The position numbers were made by a program, and so were the translations under genes. Of a DNA stretch of 64,000 nucleotides, positions 1-8,594 are shown one piece after another. Each line of letters begins with the position of its first letter. Position 1 is the stretch's first letter. The stretch is from Allorhizobium sonneratiae. GTDB taxonomy: Bacteria; Pseudomonadota; Alphaproteobacteria; Rhizobiales; Rhizobiaceae. The stretch is taken from NCBI RefSeq assembly GCF_023700755.1, contig NZ_JAMKOJ010000001.1:372001-436000 (forward strand), in the 5' to 3' direction. Under the pieces are notes generated by a model that made no database searches, was not told where the DNA came from, and worked only from the letters and a program-made list of their open reading frames with translations.

Positions 1-1
1 C

Positions 2-1096
2 GCCCTTCTGGCCTTGGCGGCGGTGGCGGTGCCGGTCATGAACCTTGTCGTGCCGGCGGGCAGCGCCCTGCATATCCCCAATTACATGGTGGCGCTTCTC
101 GGCAAATATCTCTGCTATGCCATGCTGGCGCTGGCGCTTGATCTGGTCTGGGGCTTTTGCGGCATTCTCTCGCTTGGCCATGGTGCATTTTTTGCGCTCG
201 GCGGCTATGCCATGGGCATGTATCTGATGCGCCAGATCGGCCCGCGCGGCGTCTATGGCGATCCGATCCTGCCGGATTTCATGGTGTTTCTCAACTGGAA
301 GCAATTGCCGTGGTTCTGGCATGGCTTCGACATGTTCTGGTTCGCCGCGCTGATGGCGCTTGCCGTGCCGGGTGTGCTGGCCTTCATCTTCGGCTGGTTT
401 GCCTTCCGTTCGCGTGTTAACGGCGTTTATCTGTCGATCATCACCCAGGCGCTGACCTATGCGCTGATGCTGGCCTTTTTCCGCAATGACATGGGCTTTG
501 GCGGCAATAACGGGCTGACCGATTTCAAGGATATTCTCGGCTTCGACATTCAGGCCGATGCGACGCGGGTGGTGCTGTTTTCCATCACCGCCGTCATGCT
601 GGGGCTGATGCTGGTGATTGCCTCGGCGATCATCCGTTCAAAATACGGCAAGGTGCTGATCGGCGTGCGTGACGCCGAAAGCCGCACCCGCTTTCTCGGC
701 TACCGGGTGGAAAACATGAAGCTCTTCGCCTTCACCGTTTCGGCGATGATGGCGGGTGTGGCAGGCGCGCTCTATGTGCCGCTGATCGGCATCATCAATC
801 CCGGCGAATTTGCCCCGGCCAATTCCATCGAAGTGGTGATCTGGACGGCGGTGGGTGGGCGCGCCACGCTGATCGGCCCGATTCTTGGCGCGGTGCTGGT
901 CAATGGCGGCAAGACGGTGTTCACCGGGGCCTTTCCCGATCAATGGCTGTTTGCGCTGGGCGGTCTCTTCGTCGCCGTCACTCTGTTTTTGCCCAAGGGC
1001 ATTGTCGGCACGATCGGGCAAAAACTCGGCGAGCGAAAAGAGCGTCAGGCGCTGAGACGCAATGGCGCGGACAACACCATTCAGGCGGCGGAGTAA
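2..1096 (+). CDS. urtC: urea ABC transporter permease UrtC (5' partial)
   Basis: Inner-membrane permease of a branched-chain-amino-acid-type (LivM family) ABC importer. The first strong block (AMLALALDLVWGFCGILSLG) and the GHGAFFALGGYAMGMYLM segment match urea permeases UrtC. About nine hydrophobic segments are visible and the protein ends in a charged tail. The frame is open to the left edge of the window, so the first residues are missing; UrtC is normally slightly longer than the 360 residues that follow the first usable start (TTG at 14). The stop is 3 nt before urtD, so the two are co-transcribed. The urea rather than amino acid assignment rests on the UrtD/UrtE partners and the nearby urease genes. 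Confidence 0.85.
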   Translation, partial: ALLALAAVAVPVMNLVVPAGSALHIPNYMVALLGKYLCYAMLALALDLVWGFCGILSLGHGAFFALGGYAMGMYLMRQIGPRGVYGDPILPDFMVFLNWKQLPWFWHGFDMFWFAALMALAVPGVLAFIFGWFAFRSRVNGVYLSIITQALTYALMLAFFRNDMGFGGNNGLTDFKDILGFDIQADATRVVLFSITAVMLGLMLVIASAIIRSKYGKVLIGVRDAESRTRFLGYRVENMKLFAFTVSAMMAGVAGALYVPLIGIINPGEFAPANSIEVVIWTAVGGRATLIGPILGAVLVNGGKTVFTGAFPDQWLFALGGLFVAVTLFLPKGIVGTIGQKLGERKERQALRRNGADNTIQAAE

Positions 1097-1099
1097 GAG

Positions 1100-1855
1100 A
1101 TGAGCGAGAAAACCACCAGCAGTCTCTTGTATCTGAGCGGCGTAACCGTCTCCTTCGACGGGTTCAGGGCGCTGAATTCGCTGTCCTTCATCGTCGAGCC
1201 GGGCGAGCTTCGCGCCATTATCGGCCCGAATGGCGCCGGCAAGACGACGATGATGGACATCATCACCGGCAAGACCCGGCCGGATGCAGGCGAGGTGTTC
1301 TTCGACGGCGGCAAGATCGACCTGACGAAGAAGGACGAGGCGGAGATTGCTCAGCTCGGCATTGGCCGCAAGTTTCAAAAGCCGACCGTGTTTGAAAGCC
1401 ATACGGTCTGGGACAATCTGGAACTCGCCCTGAACCGGCCGCGCGGGGTGTTCTCCACGCTGTTCTACCGGCTGACGGCAGAAGACCGGGAGCGGATCGA
1501 GACCATTCTGGAGACGGTGCGGCTGAGTGCGAGAAAAGACGATCTTGCCGCCAGTCTCTCCCACGGGCAGAAGCAATGGCTGGAAATCGGCATGTTGCTG
1601 GCGCAGGAGCCGAAACTGCTGCTGGTCGATGAGCCGGTGGCGGGCATGACCGATGCGGAAACCACTGAGACGGCAGTGCTTTTGAAAGAGATTGCAAAGA
1701 CCCGTTCCGTCGTGGTGGTGGAACACGATATGGGCTTCATCCGCGATCTCGGGGTTAAAGTCACCTGTCTGGCGGAAGGATCGGTGCTGGCGGAAGGTTC
1801 GATCGACTTCGTCTCTTCCGATCCGAAGGTCATTGAAAACTATCTGGGGCGCTGA
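1100..1855 (+). CDS. urtD: urea ABC transporter ATP-binding protein UrtD
   Basis: Cytoplasmic ATPase subunit (LivG-like) of the urea importer, 251 residues. Walker A GPNGAGKT is at residues 42-49. The signature region reads LSHGQKQWLEIGMLL, with HGQ in place of the usual GGQ, followed by Walker B LLLVDEP. The SHGQKQWLEIGM variant is characteristic of UrtD as opposed to LivG. It follows urtC by 3 nt and precedes urtE by 2 nt, so this is a tight operon. The ATG is preceded by a GAG-rich stretch (gcggagtaagag). Confidence 0.93.
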   Translation: MSEKTTSSLLYLSGVTVSFDGFRALNSLSFIVEPGELRAIIGPNGAGKTTMMDIITGKTRPDAGEVFFDGGKIDLTKKDEAEIAQLGIGRKFQKPTVFESHTVWDNLELALNRPRGVFSTLFYRLTAEDRERIETILETVRLSARKDDLAASLSHGQKQWLEIGMLLAQEPKLLLVDEPVAGMTDAETTETAVLLKEIAKTRSVVVVEHDMGFIRDLGVKVTCLAEGSVLAEGSIDFVSSDPKVIENYLGR

Positions 1856-1857
1856 TC

Positions 1858-2553
1858 ATGCTGACTGTTGAAAACCTCAATCTGCATTATGGCGCCGCCC
1901 AGGCGCTCCGGGGCGTGAGCCTGACGGCGCCGATGGGGAAAATCACCTGTGTTCTGGGGCGAAATGGCGTGGGCAAGACCTCGCTACTGCGCGCCGTCAC
2001 CGGCCAGCATCCGGTGTCTTCCGGCGACATCCGCTTCGACGACAAGAGCCTGAACGGTCTTGCCCCCTTCAACCGGGCGCGGCGTGGCGTGGGTTACGTG
2101 CCGCAGGGGCGGGAAATCTTTCCGCTCTTGACCGTCAAGGAAAATCTCGAAACCGGCTTTGCGCCGCTTTCGCACCGGGATCGCTTCATTCCCGACGACA
2201 TTTTCAGCCTGTTTCCGGTGCTGCAATCCATGCTGTCGCGGCGCGGCGGCGATCTTTCCGGCGGCCAGCAGCAGCAGCTCGCCATTGGCCGGGCCATGGT
2301 GACGCGGCCGAAAATTCTGGTGCTGGACGAGCCGACTGAAGGCATCCAGCCGTCGATCATCAAGGATATCGGTCGGGCCATCCGTTATTTACGCGATTCA
2401 ACCGGCATGGCTATCCTGCTGGTCGAGCAATATCTGGATTTCTGCCGGGAACTGGCTGACCATGTCTATATCATGGATCGTGGCGAGATTGTCCTCGACG
2501 GTGAAGCCGCGATTCTCGATACGCCCGAGGCAAGGCGGCATCTGACGGTGTGA
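1858..2553 (+). CDS. urtE: urea ABC transporter ATP-binding protein UrtE
   Basis: Second ATPase (LivF-like) of the urea importer, 231 residues, the usual length. Walker A GRNGVGKT is at residues 34-41, the signature is LSGGQQQQLAIGRAM, and Walker B is ILVLDEPTEGIQP. The EGIQPSI extension after Walker B is typical of UrtE. It is the last gene of the urt operon; a palindromic element starts a few bases after the stop and may act as the operon end. The operon is usually NtrC/low-nitrogen responsive in rhizobia, but its promoter lies outside the window. Confidence 0.93.
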   Translation: MLTVENLNLHYGAAQALRGVSLTAPMGKITCVLGRNGVGKTSLLRAVTGQHPVSSGDIRFDDKSLNGLAPFNRARRGVGYVPQGREIFPLLTVKENLETGFAPLSHRDRFIPDDIFSLFPVLQSMLSRRGGDLSGGQQQQLAIGRAMVTRPKILVLDEPTEGIQPSIIKDIGRAIRYLRDSTGMAILLVEQYLDFCRELADHVYIMDRGEIVLDGEAAILDTPEARRHLTV

Positions 2554-2559
2554 TGAGAT

Positions 2560-2725
2560 CTAACAGGCTGCTGCAAAAGGCGAGCCGGGCTGAAAATGGT
2601 CTGTTTCGGTGATTGAAAAGCGCCAAAAAAGCGTTGAATATGGCCTGTATGCGCCGTTTACGGCACTTTTCCTCTCCAAAACATCCTCATTTTCAGCTCC
2701 ACCTGACTTTTACAGCAGCCTGCTA
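2560..2725. repeat. 166-bp MITE-like imperfect palindrome
   Basis: The outer 19 bases at each end are inverted repeats matching at 17 of 19 positions (ctaacaggctgctgcaaaa against the complement of the right end). Pairing continues inward: ctgaaaatg at 2590-2598 with cattttcag at 2688-2696, then gaaaagcgcc near 2616 with its counterpart ggcacttttc near 2662. The whole element is therefore one long hairpin with no coding capacity. A 'cta' flanks both ends, but this overlaps the palindrome and cannot be taken as a target duplication. It lies directly after the urtE stop. Confidence 0.7.
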
Positions 2726-2980
2726 GGTTCCCGAAAATTTTATGGGTTTTGCTTTGCCTGATTGATCCTGAACAAAAATTTGTTATTGTCGCGTTGCGGT
2801 AAAGCACCGGACACCGGGGCTTTCGACAGGGTGTGGGCGGTGTGGGCCGCTGCCGGGCGATATCGGAAATCTCTTAAAATCTGAGGATTTTTGATAACGC
2901 GGCCTTGCATCCAAATGAAGTATCACAGGTCTGTGATCGTCGAGCGCGTGATAATGGATTTCTTTTTCAGGGACATCGGG

Positions 2981-4213
2981 ATGAAGCGGGGCGTCAGGCA
3001 GCGGAAGGCATCGGTGCGGGAGTGGGGAAGGGCCTGTGGTGCATGGGCGTTTCGCGCTTTGCCGGGTGTGTTTGTGTGGTTGATGCTTGTGCCTGTTTTG
3101 CTGCTCGTCGGCGGCAAGGCGCAGGCCGCTGGATGCGGACTGACGGTCAAGCCCGGTTTTCAGGATGTGGTTTTCTCCTCGGGTGGCCTTCAGCGCAAGG
3201 CAGTGATCTTCGTGCCGCCGGGCTATAGCGGCAAGCTCAAGGTGCCGGTCGTTTTCGACCTGCATGGATCGAACAGTTTTCCCCGCGACCAGTTCAGGCG
3301 CAGCCACTGGCCGGATATCGCGCGTCAGGAAGGTTTTATCGTCGTGGCGCCGCAAGGCGGGCTCGATGGCAAGCTGCCGGGCACCCATGCCTGGAATGTG
3401 CCGGGTGTGACGAGCGGCAACGGGCCGGACGATGTCGCCTATCTTCAGGCAACGCTTGATCTGGTGAAAGATCGCTTTTGCGTTGATCCGGACCGGATCT
3501 ATGCCTCCGGCTATTCGGGCGGCGGTCGCATGCTGTCGCAGTTCATCTGCAACGGCAATGGTGATTTTTCCGCCGCTGCCTTTGTCATGAGCCTCAGGGC
3601 CGGAAAGCCGGTGGCGCGCGACGGCAAATGGTTGCCGGATCCCACAAGCTGCAAGCCGTCAAGGGCTTTGTCGATCATTGCCTTTTGGGGCATGAAGGAT
3701 CACACCAATCCCTATGCCGGAGGTGGCCGGCCCTATTGGCAATATGGCGGCGAAACCGCGCTTTACCGCTGGGCCGAGCTCGATGGCTGCAAATCCGTGC
3801 CCAGCCTGACCAAGGGCGTGCGCATGTCGTCCATGGCTTTCGATCGCTGCCGGGGCGGGGTTCATATCCTGTCCTATACCATCGCCGATCAGACCCATGA
3901 CTGGCCGGATGAAAGCGTCGGTTTTTCCATGGCCCCGCTTGCCTCCACTGCGGCGGCAGAACCCGTGCCTGCGGATCAACATGCGTCGTCGGTGCGCGCA
4001 CAAAAGGCCATGTTTGCTGCTCGTCGCATGTGGGCTTTCTTCAGCGCAAGCGGCAAAACGATGGTGATGGCCAATGCACCAAAGGCTGACTGTACAGGCA
4101 AGCCAGCCGCGGGCATGGCGGATCAGATACCGGACGGCGTGTGCGCCGCCCCGCTCGATCCGAACGTCAAGCCTGCCGCCGTGGAAAGCCATGTCACGGC
4201 AGGCTCACTGTAA
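2981..4213 (+). CDS. exported PHB-depolymerase-family (LpqC-like) esterase
   Basis: Alpha/beta-hydrolase of the polyhydroxybutyrate depolymerase / feruloyl esterase family. From the ATG at 2981 it has 410 residues, with a long charged n-region, a hydrophobic core at 31-45 and an AQA cleavage site near 49, so it is probably exported. Oxyanion/strand motif DLHGSN lies at 93-98, nucleophile elbow GYSGGG has Ser179, and the likely catalytic His lies in DQTHDWP. An upstream in-frame ATG at 2891 would add 30 residues before the signal peptide and is less likely. Substrate is not evident; family members cleave polyester or aryl esters. It converges on the sulfo-ED operon. Confidence 0.8.
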   Translation: MKRGVRQRKASVREWGRACGAWAFRALPGVFVWLMLVPVLLLVGGKAQAAGCGLTVKPGFQDVVFSSGGLQRKAVIFVPPGYSGKLKVPVVFDLHGSNSFPRDQFRRSHWPDIARQEGFIVVAPQGGLDGKLPGTHAWNVPGVTSGNGPDDVAYLQATLDLVKDRFCVDPDRIYASGYSGGGRMLSQFICNGNGDFSAAAFVMSLRAGKPVARDGKWLPDPTSCKPSRALSIIAFWGMKDHTNPYAGGGRPYWQYGGETALYRWAELDGCKSVPSLTKGVRMSSMAFDRCRGGVHILSYTIADQTHDWPDESVGFSMAPLASTAAAEPVPADQHASSVRAQKAMFAARRMWAFFSASGKTMVMANAPKADCTGKPAAGMADQIPDGVCAAPLDPNVKPAAVESHVTAGSL

Positions 4214-4218
4214 ATCCC

Positions 4219-4277
4219 GGTTCTCAAAGGTTTGAGACCAGGCTTGCAGGCCACGACTTGAGAGCGTGACCTGCAAG
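4219..4277. terminator. convergent hairpin pair between esterase and sulfo-ED operon
   Basis: Two adjacent hairpins fill the gap between convergent genes. GGTTCTCAAA/TTTGAGACC pairs at 4219-4239 with one bulge. A 13-bp stem pairs 4243-4255 with 4265-4277 (12 of 13, one wobble). Neither has a clear U-tract, but the position between two convergent stop codons fits a bidirectional terminator. Confidence 0.5.
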
Positions 4278-4288
4278 AGCAATGGCTG

Positions 4289-5758
4289 TCAAAGCCCGCC
4301 GAGGCAGACATATTTGAGCTCAAGATAGCCTTCGATGCCGTATTTCGAACCTTCGCGGCCAAGGCCGGATTGTTTGACGCCGCCGAAGGGGGCGACCTCA
4401 TTGGCGATCATGCCGGTATTGACCCCGACCATGCCCGACTGCAGCGCCTCCATCACCCGGATAATGCGGGCCATATTGCTGGCATAGAAATAGGAGGCGA
4501 GGCCAAATTCGCTGTCATTGGCCATGGCGATGGCGTCTGCCTCTGTTTCGAAGGCAATGATCGGCGCCAGCGGTGCGAAGGTTTCCTCATGCGCCAGCTT
4601 CATCGACTGGTTGACGCCGGTCATCACCGTCGGCTCGTAGAAAGTGCCGCCGAGAGCGCTGCGCTTGCCGCCGGTGCGCAGGGTCGCGCCCTTGGAAAGC
4701 GCATCGGCGACATGATCTTCCATCTTGGCCAGCGCCTTTGTATCGATCAGCGGACCTTGTGTGGTGCTCGCTTCGGTGCCGCGACCGAGTTTCAGACTGG
4801 CCACCTTGGCAAGAAGCTTGTCGGTAAAGGCTTCCACGACGCTTTTCTGTACATAGATGCGGTTGGCGCAAACGCAGGTCTGCCCGGCATTGCGGAATTT
4901 CGAGATCATCGCGCCTTCGACGGCGGCGTCGAGATCGGCATCGTCAAAGACGATGAAGGGCGCATTGCCGCCCAGCTCAAGGCTGAGCCGCTTGATGGTG
5001 TCGGCGGCCTCGCGCATCAGCCAGCGGCCGACGCCGGTGGAGCCGGTGAAGGTGATCTTGGCGATTTTCGGGTTCTTGCAGAATTCGGTGCCGATCGGTT
5101 CGGCATCGCCCGGCACGACGGAAAAGACGCCCGCCGGTACACCGGAACGCTCGGCCAGAAGTGCTAGCGACAGGGCTGAAAGCGGCGTCTGCGGGGCGGG
5201 TTTGAGCAGCATGGAGCAGCCGGCGGCCAGCGCCGGACCGGCCTTGCGGGTGATCATGCCATTGGGAAAATTCCACGGCGTGATGGCGGCGCAGACACCG
5301 ACCGGCTGTTTCAGCACCATGATGCGCTGATGCGGATTGGAGCCGGGGATGATGTCGCCATCGATGCGCTTGGCCTCCTCGGCAAACCATTCGAGATAGG
5401 CGGCATTGGAGACGATCTCGCCCTTTGCCTCTGCGAGCGGCTTGCCCTGTTCAGCGGTGAGGATCAAAGCGAGATCCTCTGCATTGGCAAGGATCAGCTC
5501 ATACCAGGCCTTCAGCACCTTGCCGCGTTCTTTGGCCGTGCGTCTGGCCCAGTCCTGTTGGGCTTTTTCGGCGGCATCGATCGCCGCATGCACCTCGTCA
5601 CGTGACAGCGAGGCGACCTCGGCGATCAGCGAGCCGTCAAAGGGATCGGTGACGGCCATGGTCTTGCCGTCGCGGGCATCGACCCATTGGCCAGCGACGA
5701 AGGCCTTGGTGACGAGAAGCGACGGGTCCTTGAGGGTGGATGAAAGCGGATGGGTCAT
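4289..5758 (-). CDS. sulfolactaldehyde dehydrogenase (GabD-like ALDH), sulfo-ED
   Basis: NAD(P)-dependent aldehyde dehydrogenase of the succinate-semialdehyde dehydrogenase family, 489 residues from the ATG at 5758. ITPWNFP lies at 159-165, Glu261 is in LELGGN, and nucleophile Cys295 is in NAGQTCVCANR with the GabD-type CxC pair. Arg171, a few residues after PWNFP, is where this family can hold the carboxylate or sulfonate of the substrate. By sequence alone it would be called gabD. As last gene of the sulfoquinovose operon, and downstream of a pyruvate/sulfolactaldehyde aldolase, it should oxidise 3-sulfolactaldehyde to sulfolactate. Its ATG overlaps the exporter stop (ATGA). Confidence 0.88.
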   Translation of the reverse strand: MTHPLSSTLKDPSLLVTKAFVAGQWVDARDGKTMAVTDPFDGSLIAEVASLSRDEVHAAIDAAEKAQQDWARRTAKERGKVLKAWYELILANAEDLALILTAEQGKPLAEAKGEIVSNAAYLEWFAEEAKRIDGDIIPGSNPHQRIMVLKQPVGVCAAITPWNFPNGMITRKAGPALAAGCSMLLKPAPQTPLSALSLALLAERSGVPAGVFSVVPGDAEPIGTEFCKNPKIAKITFTGSTGVGRWLMREAADTIKRLSLELGGNAPFIVFDDADLDAAVEGAMISKFRNAGQTCVCANRIYVQKSVVEAFTDKLLAKVASLKLGRGTEASTTQGPLIDTKALAKMEDHVADALSKGATLRTGGKRSALGGTFYEPTVMTGVNQSMKLAHEETFAPLAPIIAFETEADAIAMANDSEFGLASYFYASNMARIIRVMEALQSGMVGVNTGMIANEVAPFGGVKQSGLGREGSKYGIEGYLELKYVCLGGL

Positions 5759-6525
5759 GACAGGCCTCCAGTCAGCGTGATCAGGGCAGGCGCGCCGAGC
5801 GACGCACCGGAGAGAAACAAAAGAACAAAGGCCAGACGGCGCAGCGCCACGGGCGAAATCGGTGGTGGCCAGCGTTTGGCGAGAAAGGTGAAGAGCATGA
5901 CCACGGGAATGGTCAGGAGGCTCCACCAGAAATGCGGCGAGGGCATGTTGCCCGTTCCAGCCACGGTGGCAAGCCGGATAACGGCATTGATGGCAAAAAT
6001 TGCTACCAGAGTTTCCCTTATGCTGGCGGGTTTCAGCGGCTGGCGGTAGAGGTGATAGACCAGCGGCGGTCCGGCGGTGGAAAACAGCCCGCTCATCAAT
6101 CCGGCAATGGCGCCGAAAAAGACGAAGCTTGCGGTCGATGACAGTTTTGCCAGCGGCTCCGGCTTCATCAGCAATTGCAGGCTGGAGAGGATGATCACCA
6201 CACCCAGAACCAGTTTCAGCCAGGTGAGCGAGGTTGATAGCATCAGCCCCAACAGCCAGTAACCGACAAAAAGACAGGCGAGGCTTGCAACAACGATCGG
6301 GACGAACTGGGCCATGGCAATGTCGCGCCAGCCTCGGCGCAATACCTGTACCGCATTGACGATGCCGAGCACGCTGACCAGATTGGCCGCATCGGCAAGC
6401 GGCAGGATGCCGGTGAGCCCGACCGCGCCCATGATGATCAGCCCCAGGGCAAAACCCGCCAGCGTCTGCATATAGGCGGCAAGGCCGGTGATCAGCATCA
6501 GCCCGGCAAGCGTGGTCATATCCAT
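5755..6525 (-). CDS. TauE/SafE-family sulfolactate exporter
   Basis: Integral membrane protein of about 256 residues with eight or so hydrophobic segments and the duplicated TauE/SafE architecture (GALVGLTGxLP-type and FxGAIAGLMSGLFSTAGPP motifs). The family exports organosulfonates or sulfite. Translationally coupled to both neighbours, it is the likely exit route for sulfolactate made by the adjacent dehydrogenase. The ATG at 6525 lies just after the sulfoquinovosidase stop; a TTG at 6531 would overlap that stop by 4 nt. Confidence 0.82.
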   Translation of the reverse strand: MDMTTLAGLMLITGLAAYMQTLAGFALGLIIMGAVGLTGILPLADAANLVSVLGIVNAVQVLRRGWRDIAMAQFVPIVVASLACLFVGYWLLGLMLSTSLTWLKLVLGVVIILSSLQLLMKPEPLAKLSSTASFVFFGAIAGLMSGLFSTAGPPLVYHLYRQPLKPASIRETLVAIFAINAVIRLATVAGTGNMPSPHFWWSLLTIPVVMLFTFLAKRWPPPISPVALRRLAFVLLFLSGASLGAPALITLTGGLS

Positions 6526-6527
6526 GG

Positions 6528-8519
6528 TCAAAGAGCCTTCAGCCCGTCAAACAAAGCCGTCCAATCAGATCCCTTGCGATAAAACACCGGCGGTTCGCCA
6601 AAAGGGGCGGCGACCGTCACCGTTTCACCGCCGGTAAAATGTGTGCCGGACCAGACATGCACCCAGTCCTCGCCTTTGGGCAGATAGGGTGTGTGTTCGC
6701 TTATCCCCGCCGCGCAGACGGGGGCGACAAGAAGATCGCGGCCAAAGAGATAGGCGTCCTGCACGGCATAGGTCGCCTTGTCATTCTCGTGATGCAGGAA
6801 AAGCGGGCGCTGCATCGGCAGGCCGGTTTCCACCGCCTCCTGCGACAGGGCCTTGAGATAGGGCGCAAGATGGACATGGATCGCCGTCATGCGGGCAAAA
6901 TGCGCCAGAACCGCCTCATCCTCGTCGATCTGCAGATTGTCGCGCGGGCGGTTGCCCTCATGGCTGCGCATGACGGCGGTGAAGGCGGCCATTTCCGCCC
7001 AGCGCATCAAAAGCTCCGGCGTGCGCACATTGCCGAACAGGCTGGTATAACCGCCAATGTCGGAATGGTGATAGGCATTGCCGAGAAGACCGGAAGACAG
7101 CGCTGCCGAAATCACCGTGATCAGCCCGTCATGGCGGGAAAAATCCACCGACTGATCGCCGCCCCATAAAAGCGGGCAATGAGCCTGCACACCGGTAAAG
7201 CCTGCCCGCATGAAAAAAAGCGCATCCCCGGTCTTGCTCCGGCTTTTGACGGCGCGGTCATTGACCTCGGCCCACAGCACCGGCCAGGCATTGTGCATCA
7301 GCTTGGCATCGACGCCATTGTGCAGGAAAAGATCGATCGGCAGATATTCGCCGAAATCGGCCATCCAGCCGGAAAGGCCGAAATCCAGCATGTTCTTGCC
7401 GATCACCTCTTCGGCAAACCAGTCGGCGGCAGCGGGATTGGTGAAATCGACGACGCCGCAGTCGAATTCGCCGAAATCGACCAGCGCGGTCTTGCCTTCG
7501 GCCGTTTTGGCGAAATAGCCGTGTTGCTCTGCGATGGGAAAGAGCGGGCCATCGACGCAAAGATAGGGATTGACATAGCCTAAAAAGCGGATGCCCGCAT
7601 CGTTCAGCTCGGCGATTTTCTGCCGCAGATGCGGATAGCGCGTCTCGCTGGCCTGCCAGTCCCAGAAGAGGCGGGCACCGAAGGAAGTATGGCGCAGCCC
7701 GACCCAGTCCTCGCACCAGAGCCCTGAGACGGACACGCCCGCGGCACGGATTTTGTCGAGCCGGACAAAGGAATTTTCACCATCCTTCAGCCCGATGATT
7801 GCGCCGTTATAAACCCAGTCGGGCAAAGGTGGCTGGCGCCCGAAACGGCTGGAGAGCTGGCTGACGAGATCGGTGAACTGCGAGGCGGCGAAAAATTCCA
7901 GCCGCTCCGGCACAGCCCAGATTTCGATCTCGTGAAAACCGTCATTGCGGAAGTCGAAGACGGAATAGGCGGTAGTTTCGACATGAAGGGCATAGCGGCG
8001 CGACGACAGATAGGTCGGCTGCGGATAATTGGTATGGTAATAATCCCCGCCCGCCTTGCCGGTGACATCGGAGCGCCAGGTGATTTCGGTGGACTTGTCG
8101 CGCCCGACGCCGGGCTCCGAGGTCCAGAGCGGGAAACGGCGGCCGCGCATGTCGAAATAGGACATCTGTTCGCCGCCGCCCCAGACATGTTCCGCCGTTT
8201 CCGCCACGATGCGGATAAAGACGCGGTTGATCGCCGGATCGGCCTCTGCCACGACCAGATGGTTGCCATCCAGGCGCAGCGTCAGACGCGGCTTACCTTC
8301 TTTGGTGGAGGAGAGGCGAATGGTGTCACCGTCAATCTCGGCATGGGCAAGCGCGACACGCTCGACGAGATAATCCTCGATGGCAAAATTGCCGCGATAC
8401 ATCTCCATGCGCTCCTGCCCGCGCCCGACGAAAATGGCCGGTTCTACCGTGCTGTGGCGGATGATGATCCTGCCATCGAGATGAAGGGCAAAACCATCGG
8501 CAAGGGGGGAAAGCTGCAT
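6528..8519 (-). CDS. GH31 sulfoquinovosidase
   Basis: Retaining alpha-glycosidase that releases sulfoquinovose from sulfoquinovosyl glycerol or SQDG, 663 residues, without an obvious signal peptide, so cytoplasmic. The GH31 nucleophile is Asp388 in GWMADFGEYLP and the acid/base is Asp455 in LWGGDQSVDF. The sulfonate pocket known from characterised sulfoquinovosidases is present: Arg283 and Trp286 in GARLFWDW, Glu270 in LWCEDW, and Tyr491 in SDIGGYTS. These positions equal, as I recall them, the numbering of the Agrobacterium enzyme. An ordinary alpha-glucosidase lacks the R-x-x-W pair, so the sulfonate specificity is well supported. It lies between the SQ dehydrogenase and the exporter. Confidence 0.95.
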   Translation of the reverse strand: MQLSPLADGFALHLDGRIIIRHSTVEPAIFVGRGQERMEMYRGNFAIEDYLVERVALAHAEIDGDTIRLSSTKEGKPRLTLRLDGNHLVVAEADPAINRVFIRIVAETAEHVWGGGEQMSYFDMRGRRFPLWTSEPGVGRDKSTEITWRSDVTGKAGGDYYHTNYPQPTYLSSRRYALHVETTAYSVFDFRNDGFHEIEIWAVPERLEFFAASQFTDLVSQLSSRFGRQPPLPDWVYNGAIIGLKDGENSFVRLDKIRAAGVSVSGLWCEDWVGLRHTSFGARLFWDWQASETRYPHLRQKIAELNDAGIRFLGYVNPYLCVDGPLFPIAEQHGYFAKTAEGKTALVDFGEFDCGVVDFTNPAAADWFAEEVIGKNMLDFGLSGWMADFGEYLPIDLFLHNGVDAKLMHNAWPVLWAEVNDRAVKSRSKTGDALFFMRAGFTGVQAHCPLLWGGDQSVDFSRHDGLITVISAALSSGLLGNAYHHSDIGGYTSLFGNVRTPELLMRWAEMAAFTAVMRSHEGNRPRDNLQIDEDEAVLAHFARMTAIHVHLAPYLKALSQEAVETGLPMQRPLFLHHENDKATYAVQDAYLFGRDLLVAPVCAAGISEHTPYLPKGEDWVHVWSGTHFTGGETVTVAAPFGEPPVFYRKGSDWTALFDGLKAL

Positions 8520-8520
8520 G

Positions 8521-8594
8521 GAGGATCTCAGGTCAGGGTTTTGGGTGGGGACATTCCAGGCTTGCTGGGTCTGGGCCAGTTAGTTCTGGGCCAG
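8521..8594 (-). repeat. intergenic spacer with a tandem 11-mer
   Basis: On the minus strand, directly after the dehydrogenase stop, the 11-mer actggcccaga occurs twice 14 nt apart (about 8570-8598). The first copy overlaps the stop codon region. It looks like a small slippage duplication at the gene end. The rest is leader for the sulfoquinovosidase. Confidence 0.5.

Noticed and set aside
4370..5167. plus-strand frame inside the aldehyde dehydrogenase gene
   Set aside because: It mirrors the conserved ALDH sequence and has no ribosome site or family motif.
6528..8519. plain maltose/starch alpha-glucosidase
   Set aside because: R283, W286, E270 and Y491 of the sulfonate pocket and the surrounding operon fit sulfoquinovosidase instead.
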